Positions 35,458 through 46,032 are shown, counted from the stretch's first letter. The stretch: DNA of 64,000 nt from Lihuaxuella thermophila (GCF_900110165.1 NZ_FOCQ01000004.1:62001-126000); one strand, 5' to 3'. A program made the numbers and translations. The notes: generated from the sequence alone by a model not told the origin.

Positions 35458-37035
35458 ATGTCATTGGTCACTGAAAAAGAGAATGTCATAGGAATAACGG
35501 TAGAGACGAAAAAGAAAACGCGTAAAGGCGTATTTTGGCCGGCTTTTCTCGTCGTAGGGGGAGGGGCTGTTCTTGGAATCGTGAACAACAAAATGCTGGC
35601 TGAGATTTCGATGAACGGGTTTTTAGGTTCTTTGCGCGGGCTTGGATGGCTCTATCAAATCATATCCATCGTAGCACTCGTCCTTGTGGGGATCTTGACG
35701 TTTTCGAAGCTGGGGAACGTTCGTTTGGGAGGGGAAGACGCTAAACCCAAATATCCGTTTCCTGCCTGGTTTGCGATGGCATTAACCGGAGGAATCGCCA
35801 CAGGCGTCATTACATATGGGGTAAATGAGCCGATTATTTATTTTGCCAGCATTTATGGGGAATTGAAGCAAACCGGTGTCAATCCGGGAACCCCCCTCGC
35901 TGCCATCTATGCCATGGCACGCAGTTTTTACAATTGGACGTTCATCCCGTATGCGATGTATTCGTTGAGCGGGTTAGTCGCAGCGTATGTGTATTTCAAT
36001 CGCAAGAAATCATTGTCTGTAACGGCAACATTAACTCCTTTGTTTGGAGATAAAGTTACGAAGGGTATATGGGCAGGTATCGTTGATACATTGGCTGTGT
36101 TGGCCATCGCCCTGGGGTTGGCATCTTCGCTGGGAGCAGGACTGGCGCTGGTCGGGTCGGGAATCGAGGCGACATACGGCATCAAGCAAGGGCCGGTCGT
36201 GTGGCTCGTGTTAACGTTCGTGATTACAGCGATGTTTACGTTTTCCGCTTTAAAAGGATTGGACAAAGGAATTAGCCGGTTATCAGATATCAACGCCAAA
36301 ATCTTTTATATCATTCTCATTGCACTCATCATTATTGGACCCACCTTATATATTTTGCGGACATCCACCGCCGGGATGGCATATTGGCTGCAGAACTTCT
36401 GGATCTGGGGGCTTGATCCGATCGATATAGGCGGGGAAGCTCTGGTGATGTGGTGGACGTTGTACGATTGGGCGATCTGGATCGCTTATGCACCGCTCAT
36501 GGGTATTTTTCTTGCAGTCATCTCGCACGGCCGCACGATTCGTGAATTTATGATTGTCAACTGGATTTTACCCTCTGTATTCGGGATGATTTGGTTCGGC
36601 ATTTGGGGAGGAACGGCTTTATACTGGCAGCAGCACAACGTTGTCGATTTAGCGACCACAATCAAAAACAGCGGAGCCGTTGCGGGTCTGTGGGCATTTT
36701 TAGCCAATCTCCCTTTGGGGACAATCATTATTCCCGTAGTGATGGTCACGTTGATGCTTTCATTCGCTGCGGGTGCCGATTCAATGGTACGTACCATTTC
36801 TTCCTTATGTACGGTAAACATTCGGCATGACGAAGAACCTGCAAATTGGAAGAAGCTTCTCTGGGCACTTTCGATCGGAACCATCGCGTTCGTTATGGTC
36901 GCTTTCGCCGGTGGGGTGCAAGGGGTGGACGGAGTTAAATATCTGGCCGCACTTGGCGGTTCAACCGTACTGTTTGTGTTCGTATTGCAAGTCGCTTCCG
37001 CAATAAAAATGTTCTTCATGGATAGAGTTGAATAG
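35458..37035 (+). CDS. BCCT-family transporter
   Basis: Betaine/choline/carnitine-type secondary transporter with about twelve hydrophobic segments, 525 residues from the ATG at 35458 (AAAGGGGG seven bases upstream). The family signature region reads MWWTLYDWAIWIAYAPLMGI followed by ISHGRTIREF. BCCT proteins import trimethylammonium or other onium compounds. Long regulatory N- or C-terminal tails typical of osmosensing BCCTs are absent, which favours a nutrient role. It is 28 bases upstream of the lyase gene with no terminator between, so the pair is an operon. Substrate inferred from the partner: a histidine-derived betaine. Confidence 0.88.
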   Translation: MSLVTEKENVIGITVETKKKTRKGVFWPAFLVVGGGAVLGIVNNKMLAEISMNGFLGSLRGLGWLYQIISIVALVLVGILTFSKLGNVRLGGEDAKPKYPFPAWFAMALTGGIATGVITYGVNEPIIYFASIYGELKQTGVNPGTPLAAIYAMARSFYNWTFIPYAMYSLSGLVAAYVYFNRKKSLSVTATLTPLFGDKVTKGIWAGIVDTLAVLAIALGLASSLGAGLALVGSGIEATYGIKQGPVVWLVLTFVITAMFTFSALKGLDKGISRLSDINAKIFYIILIALIIIGPTLYILRTSTAGMAYWLQNFWIWGLDPIDIGGEALVMWWTLYDWAIWIAYAPLMGIFLAVISHGRTIREFMIVNWILPSVFGMIWFGIWGGTALYWQQHNVVDLATTIKNSGAVAGLWAFLANLPLGTIIIPVVMVTLMLSFAAGADSMVRTISSLCTVNIRHDEEPANWKKLLWALSIGTIAFVMVAFAGGVQGVDGVKYLAALGGSTVLFVFVLQVASAIKMFFMDRVE

Positions 37036-37063
37036 TCACGGGCGGGCAGAGGAGGAGAAAATC

Positions 37064-38602
37064 TTGCGCGCAAAAGACATAAAAAAAGTAACCCTTGGCG
37101 ATCCCATTTCAATGGAAGAATTTGTGGCAATTGCGCGTTTTCGGGCTGAAGTTGAGTTTTCCGACGGCTATCGTCAACGGGTGCACAGATCCCGTGAGCT
37201 TGTAGAAAAGTGGATGGAAGAAGGAAAGGTCATGTACGGGGTCAACACTGGCTTCGGTGCCCTCTGTACGGAATGGATATCACTGGAAGAAACGGCTCAA
37301 TTGCAAAGAAATATTCTTCTGTCCCACGCCACGTCTGTAGGAGAACCGCTATCGGAGGAAGAAGTGCGGGCGACGATCCTGATGGTCCTGCAAAATCTTG
37401 GTCAAGGATATTCCGGGGTCCGGCTCGAGACTTTGGAGATGTATCGCCAGTTTTTAAATCTCGGCTTGACGCCTTTTGCTCCCCGGGAAGGTTCTGTCGG
37501 GTATTTAAGTCCGGAAGCCCATATGGCACTCGTATTGATGGGGGAAGGAATGGCCTTTGTGGACGGAGAGCTTCTTCCGGCAAAAGAAGCTTTACAGCGA
37601 GTTGGCCTGAAACCGATTACACTGACTGCAAAGGAGGGACTGGCCCTTATCAGCGGGACAACGAGCCCGACAGGCATCGGAGCCTTAGCGCTGTATGATA
37701 TGCTAAAGTCGGCTTTGGCCGCGGATGTGATCGGCACGATGACGCTGGAAGTATTAAAGGGAACAACGCGCGCCTTTGACGATCGGCTGATGAGCGTCCG
37801 TCCCCATCCGGAACAGATCCATACAGCGGCAAACATACGAAAAATGCTGAGTGACTCCATGATTGCCGAGAAGCACGTTGATGATCGCCTGCAAGATGCC
37901 TTGTCTTTGCGCGGTATTCCCCAACTACACGGAGCAGCCAAAAAATCGTTGTACGATGCGTTGAAAACGATCGAAATCGAGATAAATTCCTGTACCGATA
38001 ATCCGATCTTATGGCCGGATGAGGAAGGCGGCGGAGCTATATCCGGTTGCAATTGCGATTCGTCGTATGTGGGAATCGAGTTAGATTCCGCATGTATTGC
38101 CTCCACAGCCATCGCCAAGATGTCTGAACGGCGAAACAATCGGCTTATCAACGGCCGGCTTTCCGGATATCCATCCTTTCTCATCCGTAAAGCGGGACTG
38201 AACTCCGGACTGATGATTCCCCAGTATACACAGGCGGGTCTGCTAAATGATATGAAGATATTATCCCATCCGGCGACGGTGGATAACATTCCGACGTGCG
38301 CAGACCAGGAAGATTATGTAGCCATGGGATACAATGCGGCCAAAAAAGCACGGGAAGTGGCTGTCAAGCTGGAATATGTGCTGGCGATTGAACTGTTGTC
38401 CATTTACTGTGCCCATCAGTTCGTTGAGAGCGATCTTCTGCCGGGTTCCGCTTCCCGAGCTGTTTTAGACCGGATTTCCCGTACTGTTCCCAAAATGGAG
38501 GAAGACCTGTATCTTTATCCCCATCTGGAAAGGCTGAGAGAGATGATCCATTCGGGTGAGATTATCGAATGTGTGGAGGATACGATTGGAAAGCTTCTTT
38601 AG
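37064..38602 (+). CDS. ammonia-lyase-family enzyme lacking the MIO triad
   Basis: Homologue of histidine/phenylalanine ammonia-lyases, 512 residues from a TTG at 37064 with GGAGGAG six bases upstream. Conserved family parts are YGVNTGFG (Tyr58), QRNILLSHATSVG (His88), Gln277, Arg283, SERRNNRL, and QEDYVAMG (Glu416). However, the MIO-forming Ala-Ser-Gly is deleted: residues 143-152 read GSVGYLSPEA where HAL has GSVGASGDLAPLA. The HAL residues Asn195 and Tyr280 are also replaced (Ser197, Leu280), and GNFHG is GCNCD. Ergothionase (thiolhistidine-betaine trimethylamine-lyase) is a known MIO-less member of this fold, and the BCCT partner fits a betaine substrate. Ergothioneine or hercynine lyase is my best inference; plain HAL activity is unlikely. 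Confidence 0.85.
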   Translation: MRAKDIKKVTLGDPISMEEFVAIARFRAEVEFSDGYRQRVHRSRELVEKWMEEGKVMYGVNTGFGALCTEWISLEETAQLQRNILLSHATSVGEPLSEEEVRATILMVLQNLGQGYSGVRLETLEMYRQFLNLGLTPFAPREGSVGYLSPEAHMALVLMGEGMAFVDGELLPAKEALQRVGLKPITLTAKEGLALISGTTSPTGIGALALYDMLKSALAADVIGTMTLEVLKGTTRAFDDRLMSVRPHPEQIHTAANIRKMLSDSMIAEKHVDDRLQDALSLRGIPQLHGAAKKSLYDALKTIEIEINSCTDNPILWPDEEGGGAISGCNCDSSYVGIELDSACIASTAIAKMSERRNNRLINGRLSGYPSFLIRKAGLNSGLMIPQYTQAGLLNDMKILSHPATVDNIPTCADQEDYVAMGYNAAKKAREVAVKLEYVLAIELLSIYCAHQFVESDLLPGSASRAVLDRISRTVPKMEEDLYLYPHLERLREMIHSGEIIECVEDTIGKLL

Positions 38603-38729
38603 AAATGGTCAATCAGGTAAAAAGTCTTGTGACAAAAGACTCAATTTTAGGAAATGATAAACAGCGACTCCCATCGAATCGAGAAGACCATTTAGACCAG
38701 TAAAACATTAAGCTGGAACGGAAATAAAA

Positions 38730-38775
38730 AAGCCCAAGATGACTTCGCAATTGCGATGCATCCTGGGCATTTTTT
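38730..38775 (+). terminator. terminator after lyase gene
   Basis: GCCCAAGATG / CATCCTGGGC stem (one mismatch) with an inner TCGCAATTGCGA hairpin and a TTTTTT tail. It may also serve the converging WYL gene. Confidence 0.82.
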
Positions 38776-38808
38776 GCGTATGGCGGTCAGTCTCATCGGA
38801 TCACCTTG

Positions 38809-39759
38809 CTAAGAATACTTGTCCAACAACTCGGCAAGCATCCGTTTGATGCAAGTCACCAATTCCGGCGGCCCTTTCACAGTCGCCTCCTTGCCCAGAC
38901 CGATGAAAAATCGGGCGAAGAAGGGAAAATCCGTTTTCGGGAACGGGGCGTCCAGCCAACCCGTTCCGTCTTCGCGAATATGCAGTTGAGGCGCCAGCCA
39001 CGGTTCCGCCTCGCACCGCTGAACGCCTTCCCGGGTCAACTCCGCGCAAATGCGGACACATTCCTGATCTTGATGGATCAACGATTTCACGTTGCCAAGG
39101 TGCACTTCCCGAAGATCCACCGGCCGGGTGCCGGAATCCGACTCTTGGATCCCATGGATTCGGTCACATCGGAATATGCGGAACGCTTTTTGCCGAAAAC
39201 AATAAGCGGGACAATACCACAACCCGCCGCTGGCATAGATGCCGACTGGTTGGATCTCCCGCCGGGTGCGGCGGCCGCTGCGGGATTCATAGTCCATGAG
39301 GAGAACTTTTTGATGAACGGCCGCATCCAGCAGGATGGACAAATGGGGGGAGGCCGCCTGCCTTGTCGGGGCGACCAAATCCACCCGGTTTTTCATCTGG
39401 TCGATGCGATCCCGGACATCCCCCGGCATGGCGGCGTAAAATTTGGTCAAAGCCGAAGAAAGTTTGGCTTCAAAGGGGAGGGACGAATAGTGGCGCAAGG
39501 CGTTGCTGGCAAAAAAGATAGCGATGGCCTCTTCCTCGGTGAATGCGATGGGAGGGAGCATGCGATCGTTCAACACCCGGTACCCGCCATGCGGTCCCAC
39601 TTCCGAATACAAGGGGACTCCCCATTCGCTCAATTCCTGCAAATCCCGCAGAATCGTCCTCGGCGACACGCCAAATTCGCGGGCGAGTTCCTTGACGGTG
39701 AATTTACGTTTTCGATTGACGGTCATCAACAATTTCAAGAGTCGCTGGGATTTGGACAT
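38809..39759 (-). CDS. HTH-WYL transcriptional regulator (YafY type)
   Basis: A 316-residue DeoR/HTH_11-type regulator with a WYL ligand-sensing domain. The N-terminal HTH (about 1-60) has FTVKELAREFGVSPRTILRDLQEL. The WYL domain (about 140-225) has LLMDYESRSGRRTRREIQPVGIYASGGLWY; here the WYL core reads WYC. A WCX-type C-terminal extension follows. GGGAGA precedes the ATG at 39759. It diverges from the alpha/beta hydrolase gene, and a TGACAATTCTTGTCA palindrome lies between them. Confidence 0.9.
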   Translation of the reverse strand: MSKSQRLLKLLMTVNRKRKFTVKELAREFGVSPRTILRDLQELSEWGVPLYSEVGPHGGYRVLNDRMLPPIAFTEEEAIAIFFASNALRHYSSLPFEAKLSSALTKFYAAMPGDVRDRIDQMKNRVDLVAPTRQAASPHLSILLDAAVHQKVLLMDYESRSGRRTRREIQPVGIYASGGLWYCPAYCFRQKAFRIFRCDRIHGIQESDSGTRPVDLREVHLGNVKSLIHQDQECVRICAELTREGVQRCEAEPWLAPQLHIREDGTGWLDAPFPKTDFPFFARFFIGLGKEATVKGPPELVTCIKRMLAELLDKYS

Positions 39760-39789
39760 TGGATTTTCTCCCGCTTTATGTTTTATTTA

Positions 39790-39804
39790 TGACAATTCTT
39801 GTCA
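39790..39804. promoter_or_regulatory. palindromic operator candidate
   Basis: TGACAATTCTTGTCA is an interrupted palindrome (TGACAA / TTGTCA) in the divergent WYL-hydrolase spacer, overlapping a possible -35 hexamer on each strand. Confidence 0.5.
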
Positions 39805-39886
39805 CTATTATACGATACAATGGGATGCGGACCAAATGAATAAAAGAAGAACCACAGTCATCCTGCCCTGAAAGGAAGTGGAAAAA

Positions 39887-40693
39887 ATGGGAGAGAAACA
39901 CACGGGTCCAAAGGCGACTTTCACACGAAAATATTTCACGGGCCCTGACAACACCAAGCTGTCATATATCGACTACGGCGGTGATGGCCCGCCTCTTCTG
40001 GCTTTGCATGGACACATGAATGAGGGCCGTTTCGTCCAGGGATTGGCGGATGCAATCCATCATGAGTACCGTGTGGTCGCCTTGGATCAAAGGGGGCACG
40101 GCGAATCCGAACGGCCAACCAGCTATGCCAATGACCGGTATGTGGATGACGCATTGGCCTGGATGGATGAATTGGGCTTACAAAAAGCCATCATTCTCGG
40201 CCATTCACTGGGCGGCGTGGTTGCATACCGATTGGCGGCGAAACAGCCCCGGCGAGTTGCTGCCATGATTGTAGAAGATGTCGGCGCAGTGGTAGACAGC
40301 GACCTGTCATTCGTGGCCGAATGGCCCCGCCGGGCGCCAACCCGGGAAGCGCTTTGTGAAGCGATGGGCCGGCTGGGTCCGCCTCATTTGTATTCGATGC
40401 GCCAATACGACGACGGGTGGGGGCTTCCTTTCGAAGCGGAAGACATGATAATTTCCACACGGGAAACCAACGGCGACCACTGGAGCGACTGGCTGGCCAC
40501 CGATCTGCCCGCTTTGCTGTTGCACGGCACGAGAAGCGTTGTTCTTTCCTGTGAACATGCGGAAGAAATGGCGCGAAGAAGGCCGAACACCACCTTGGTG
40601 CATATGGATGCGGGCCATGCAATCTATTACGACAACTTGGATGCCTACGTGAAGGCGATCCGGGACTTCCTGACACGCATTCAAGCGGATTGA
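39887..40693 (+). CDS. alpha/beta-fold hydrolase
   Basis: Soluble hydrolase of about 268 residues from the ATG at 39887; a GTG at 39878 overlaps the GGAAG ribosome site. The oxyanion motif is LLALHGHMNEG, the nucleophile elbow GHSLGG, and the catalytic His is in MDAGHAIYYDN. The acid is likely the Asp/Glu after LLLHGTRS. The family covers esterases, epoxide hydrolases and lactonases, so the substrate cannot be named. Likely controlled by the divergent WYL regulator. Confidence 0.88.
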   Translation: MGEKHTGPKATFTRKYFTGPDNTKLSYIDYGGDGPPLLALHGHMNEGRFVQGLADAIHHEYRVVALDQRGHGESERPTSYANDRYVDDALAWMDELGLQKAIILGHSLGGVVAYRLAAKQPRRVAAMIVEDVGAVVDSDLSFVAEWPRRAPTREALCEAMGRLGPPHLYSMRQYDDGWGLPFEAEDMIISTRETNGDHWSDWLATDLPALLLHGTRSVVLSCEHAEEMARRRPNTTLVHMDAGHAIYYDNLDAYVKAIRDFLTRIQAD

Positions 40694-40776
40694 GTACTTG
40701 GATTTTCGGGGGGCATCTATGCCGATGGTACTTGGGGACGCCCACCGGGAAAGTAGGACGTTTTTCTACAGTCTGA

Positions 40777-40802
40777 TGCTCCTCTATTTTTATAGAGGAG
40801 CA
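40777..40802 (+). terminator. hairpin after hydrolase gene
   Basis: Perfect 11-base stem TGCTCCTCTAT / ATAGAGGAGCA with a TTTT loop; the following tail is CTAAGTTTTT, so it is a moderate terminator. Confidence 0.6.
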
Positions 40803-40950
40803 CTAAGTTTTTGCAACAGTTTCTCAGGGGGGTATTCAAGCTGTTCTTAACGAATATGAAACTAAAGGTATGTAATACATTGAGGGAGAAATGAGTCCAT
40901 GATAGGCCCAGAGAAAACAAGCAAGTCAAGAAAGGAATGAACAGCAAACA

Positions 40951-41457
40951 ATGATGAGGGATCGTTTAACAGAAGCTATTCAACTCCGTGAAGAGGGACG
41001 GGCCAAGCAAGACAGAGCCATTTTGGAAGAAGCTCGAACGCTCCTTTTAGACTTGCTGGCTGCTTACCCGGATAACGCTGAGATCAATTTTCAGACAGGA
41101 GTGGTTCATGATAACTTAGGATTAGGTCGAGAGGCTATTCCTTACTATTTGCAGGCCCTCGAATTAGGGCTCGCCGGACCGGATCTTGAAAGATGCTTGC
41201 TTGGACTGGGAAGCACGTATCGTGCTCTGGGGTACTATCAGCAAGCGGAAGAAACATTACGTCGTGGTGTGAGACAGTTTCCTGACAACAGAGCTCTCCA
41301 AGTTTTTCTTGCGATAGCCCTGTATAATACGAACAACTACAAAGAGTCGGTAGAACTCCTTTTGACCAATTTGATGGAGACAACCTCTGATGAAAAACTT
41401 CAGTACTTCAAACGAGGTATTATGTACTATGCGCAACACCTTGATGAAACCTGGTGA
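40951..41457 (+). CDS. tetratricopeptide-repeat protein
   Basis: A 168-residue protein composed of about four TPR-like repeats (for example LGLGREAIPYYLQALELG and LGYYQQAEETLRRGVRQFP), matching the small Bacillus TPR family thought to mediate protein interactions. No catalytic domain. The only ribosome-like AAAGGA lies 14 bases upstream and belongs to a five-codon frame (ATG at 40937) whose TGA overlaps the start, so translation may be coupled. Context gives no role. Confidence 0.72.
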   Translation: MMRDRLTEAIQLREEGRAKQDRAILEEARTLLLDLLAAYPDNAEINFQTGVVHDNLGLGREAIPYYLQALELGLAGPDLERCLLGLGSTYRALGYYQQAEETLRRGVRQFPDNRALQVFLAIALYNTNNYKESVELLLTNLMETTSDEKLQYFKRGIMYYAQHLDETW

Positions 41458-42085
41458 TGCGGGGCTTTCCGAAATGATACTTTCACCCCCACATGGAAAT
41501 CAGGCCTTCCAGAAAACCCCTATGGCACTTTAAATCTCCCAATGACCATCATGGTGTGAGAGGTTTTTGCTTTATTTTTCACACCGATTCAACCGATGTG
41601 TACAAACAACTTACACTTCGATCTGTAAGATCCCCGTTATATCTGCCAGACAAAAAGGGATGGATGGCGGACTCCAAGACCTGATAGAACCCTCAAACTC
41701 ACTGTTTACCGTTCCCCCGTCTGAAAACGGCAAAAGGCTTTTCGATTGGACAAAGGATCACAACTGGGAAGGTATGTGTGCAAAGCTGAAGACTCCCAGA
41801 TTCATTTAAACTCACGCAGTTCCGATGCCAGTGGTTCAGTTCAACTGATTTTTACTTTTAGCACTCACTGGTGAGGAGCACAATGATAGTCATTTCTTTT
41901 ATAGAATAAACTTTTGCCAAAATAAGCCCATTCACTTGAGAAAGGATATAAAGAGGTTTGAACTTAGCGGAGATGTACGGTGACCCCATCAAGAGCGTGG
42001 ATGCTGTGGTGGCGATTACAAAATTAAATAATTTAAATATTTGCTCAATATTGACACCGCAAACAGCTGAGGTTTAAGGTTATGA
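41458..42085. other. spacer with possible DNA-ligase remnant
   Basis: No intact gene. A plus-strand frame ending at 41809 contains NGKRLFDWTKDHNWEGM then AKLKTPRF, resembling the ATP-dependent DNA ligase segment (LFEAAKELGLEGIVAKRKDSPY). It is preceded by sequence that does not align and has no start, so it is best read as a decayed ligase fragment. The right part is AT-rich and leads into the amylase control region. Confidence 0.35.
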
Positions 42086-42099
42086 TGAAACCGTTTGCA
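42086..42099 (+). promoter_or_regulatory. cre site 1 before amylase
   Basis: TGAAACCGTTTGCA agrees with the CcpA consensus TGWAANCGNTNWCA at 13 of 14 positions. Confidence 0.7.
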
Positions 42100-42126
42100 C
42101 AGCGGATAATCTCTCTTAATCCATGA

Positions 42127-43728
<1,602 letters not shown>

Positions 43729-43885
43729 TTTTTTTCTAACCCCGCCGAAAAATGGATACATCCGGCTGGCAAGACAAGATGCAAAGTTTGTGATACGATA
43801 AACATGTTCGGGTATATCAGTCATGAACTAACACGATTATTATATCATTTTAGGAATCCGACCTGATCGGCTGGAGGTAGATGAA

Positions 43886-44998
43886 ATGGCCAAGATCGAC
43901 ACGCTGTTACAGCGGGCGCTCAACGGTGAACGGCTCGGGTTGGAAGACGGGATTGCCCTGTGGGAGAGCGATCAAATTGAAAAGCTAGGTTGGGTCGCGA
44001 ACCAATTGATGGAGCGGCGGCACCCTGAACCCATCACCACGTTTGTGATCGGACGCAATGTCAACTATACCAATATTTGCGATACTTACTGCCGTTTTTG
44101 TGCCTTTTACCGGGCACCCGGTTCAAAAGAGGGTTATGTCCTTCCGAATGAAGTGATCTTTCAAAAAATCCAGGAGACGGTAGATGTAGGCGGAACGGAG
44201 ATATTGATGCAGGGGGGAACCAATCCCGACTTGCCGTTCAGCTACTATACGGATCTCTTGAGGGAGATCAAAAAGCGGTTTCCGACGATCCACATGCATT
44301 CCTTTTCTCCGGCTGAGATCATGAAAATGAAAGAAGTTTCCGGACTGTCGCTGGAAGAGGTAATCCGCCAGTTGCACGAAGCGGGCCTGGATTCCATCCC
44401 CGGTGGCGGGGCGGAGATCCTGGATGACCGCATCCGCAGGAAAATCAGCCGTTTAAAAGGTTCCTGGCGCGATTGGATGGACGTGATGCAGACTGCGCAT
44501 CGGCTGGGCATGTCCACCACGGCCACGATGGTGATCGGCTTCGGTGAAACCCTGGAAGAGCGGGTGATGCATCTGCTCCGGGTGCGCGAAGCCCAGGATG
44601 AGACGAAGGGCTTTTTGGCCTTTATCGTATGGACATTCCAACCGGACAATACCAATCTGAAGCGCGACAAACTGCCGCCGGAAGAATACTTGAAAGCAGT
44701 GGCGATTTGCCGCATCATGCTGGATAACATTCCGAACTTCCAATCTTCCTGGGTCACCATGGGGCCGGAGATTGGAAAGCTGTCGCTTAGCTACGGCTGC
44801 AATGACTTTGGCTCCACGATGATGGAAGAAAATGTGGTTTCCGCAGCAGGAACCACCCATAAAGTGAACACGAATCTCACACTGCGCCTGATCCGTGAAG
44901 CAGGCAAGATCCCGGCTCAGCGCAACACCAAATACGAGATTTTGCGGGTCTTTAAAGAAGGAGAACTGGCAGAGCGCGATTTCGTCATGCAAAACTGA
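43886..44998 (+). CDS. mqnC: dehypoxanthine futalosine cyclase, radical SAM
   Basis: Radical SAM enzyme of the futalosine route to menaquinone; cyclises dehypoxanthine futalosine. 370 residues. The 4Fe-4S cluster motif CDTYCRFCAF (Cys-x3-Cys-x2-Cys) is at about residues 67-76, followed by GGTEILMQGG and PGGGAEIL, both typical of MqnC and its relative MqnE/CofH. GGAGG eight bases upstream fixes the start. The partner genes mqnA, B, D and E are not in the window, so they must be elsewhere. Close homologues exist in several Bacillales. Confidence 0.92.
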   Translation: MAKIDTLLQRALNGERLGLEDGIALWESDQIEKLGWVANQLMERRHPEPITTFVIGRNVNYTNICDTYCRFCAFYRAPGSKEGYVLPNEVIFQKIQETVDVGGTEILMQGGTNPDLPFSYYTDLLREIKKRFPTIHMHSFSPAEIMKMKEVSGLSLEEVIRQLHEAGLDSIPGGGAEILDDRIRRKISRLKGSWRDWMDVMQTAHRLGMSTTATMVIGFGETLEERVMHLLRVREAQDETKGFLAFIVWTFQPDNTNLKRDKLPPEEYLKAVAICRIMLDNIPNFQSSWVTMGPEIGKLSLSYGCNDFGSTMMEENVVSAAGTTHKVNTNLTLRLIREAGKIPAQRNTKYEILRVFKEGELAERDFVMQN

Positions 44999-45004
44999 CA
45001 ACAA

Positions 45005-45048
45005 CCCGGTGTCCAAACCACCTGACGGACACCGGGCTTTTTATTTTT
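45005..45048 (+). terminator. terminator after mqnC
   Basis: CCCGGTGTCC / GGACACCGGG stem with a 12-base loop and CTTTTTATTTTT tail. Confidence 0.93.
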
Positions 45049-45138
45049 CTGGACAGGTTGATTCATCCCTGAAGACTACTATACTAAAAATAGTCAATGC
45101 TTTTTTGATAGAAAAATATTTCCACAGGAGGATGGATC

Positions 45139-45774
45139 GTGGAAGGAAGGACACATTTTGCCATCGGAATTGCCAGCGGTGTCGGGCTGGCATGTGCGGC
45201 CGGGGAAACCGATGATGTGATGAAGTTAGGGGCTACGATTGTCGCAGCCGGGCTGGCGTCGATCTTGCCGGATATTGATGAAGACGGCAGCCTGATCAAT
45301 AATTTTATATTTCCTTCGTTAAAGAGGGCTTTTCGCTCCTTTGCCCTGGCGGCCATCGGTGTGGTGATGGTGCTTATGTATTTCTTAAAGGATTTGCCGG
45401 AGTGGGTTTTATATACGGGCATATTTGCGGCCGGAGTGGCTTATGTTCCCCACCGCAGTGTCACCCATTCGCTTTTGGCCTGTGCTTATGTCACGTGGAT
45501 CATCTACCAAGCCGACCCTGAATACACTTATGCTGTGGCGTTCGGGTATTTGTCCCATCTTCTCGCCGATGCATTTACCAGTGCGGGTGTTCCGTTTTTG
45601 TGGCCGTATTCCAAAAAATTCGGGTTGAAAGGCTTGGGCATCAAAGTGAAAAGCGGGGGAGTGGCCGACCGGTGGATTGCCAATATCGCGATCATCCTGG
45701 CGTGTCTTGGATTTGTATATCTCATCGGACAAATTTTTTACGAGGAAGCGGTCGCGCGGGGGTGGATTTCTTAA
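45139..45774 (+). CDS. YdjM-like membrane-bound metal-dependent hydrolase
   Basis: A 211-residue integral membrane protein of the YdjM/DUF457 type. Starts at a GTG with AGGAGG upstream. Conserved metal-binding motifs are THFAIG at 5-10, ILPDIDEDGS, and HRSVTHS around residues 105-111, followed by LSHLLADAFTSAGVPFLWP. Four or five hydrophobic segments. In enterics YdjM is LexA-regulated; no LexA box was seen here. Activity is unproven in the family. Confidence 0.85.
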   Translation: MEGRTHFAIGIASGVGLACAAGETDDVMKLGATIVAAGLASILPDIDEDGSLINNFIFPSLKRAFRSFALAAIGVVMVLMYFLKDLPEWVLYTGIFAAGVAYVPHRSVTHSLLACAYVTWIIYQADPEYTYAVAFGYLSHLLADAFTSAGVPFLWPYSKKFGLKGLGIKVKSGGVADRWIANIAIILACLGFVYLIGQIFYEEAVARGWIS

Positions 45775-46032
45775 GGCAGGAACAAGTATACATCGGGTTC
45801 TTTGCAGACGACTCACCGTTTCCGTTCAGCGCACCAACCACCTCCTTCCCGGTGGCATGGACCATGCATGGGAGGGCACGCACCGCCGATCTGCCGGAAG
45901 GGCTGTTCTCTCCTGAGAAACCGGATCATCCTTGGTTCATGATGGAATGATGATTTCCCCGGCTCCCTACGTATATGGTCATTTCCCCGCCCATATACTA
46001 GAACTAATCCTGCAGGACAATGGAAAGGGGGA

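Noticed and set aside
45775-46032. Possible small gene after the YdjM-like gene (frame ending at 45950)
   Set aside because: No start codon with a ribosome site, and composition is not convincingly protein-like; a TATATGG / CCATATA hairpin near 45,972 is the only structure.
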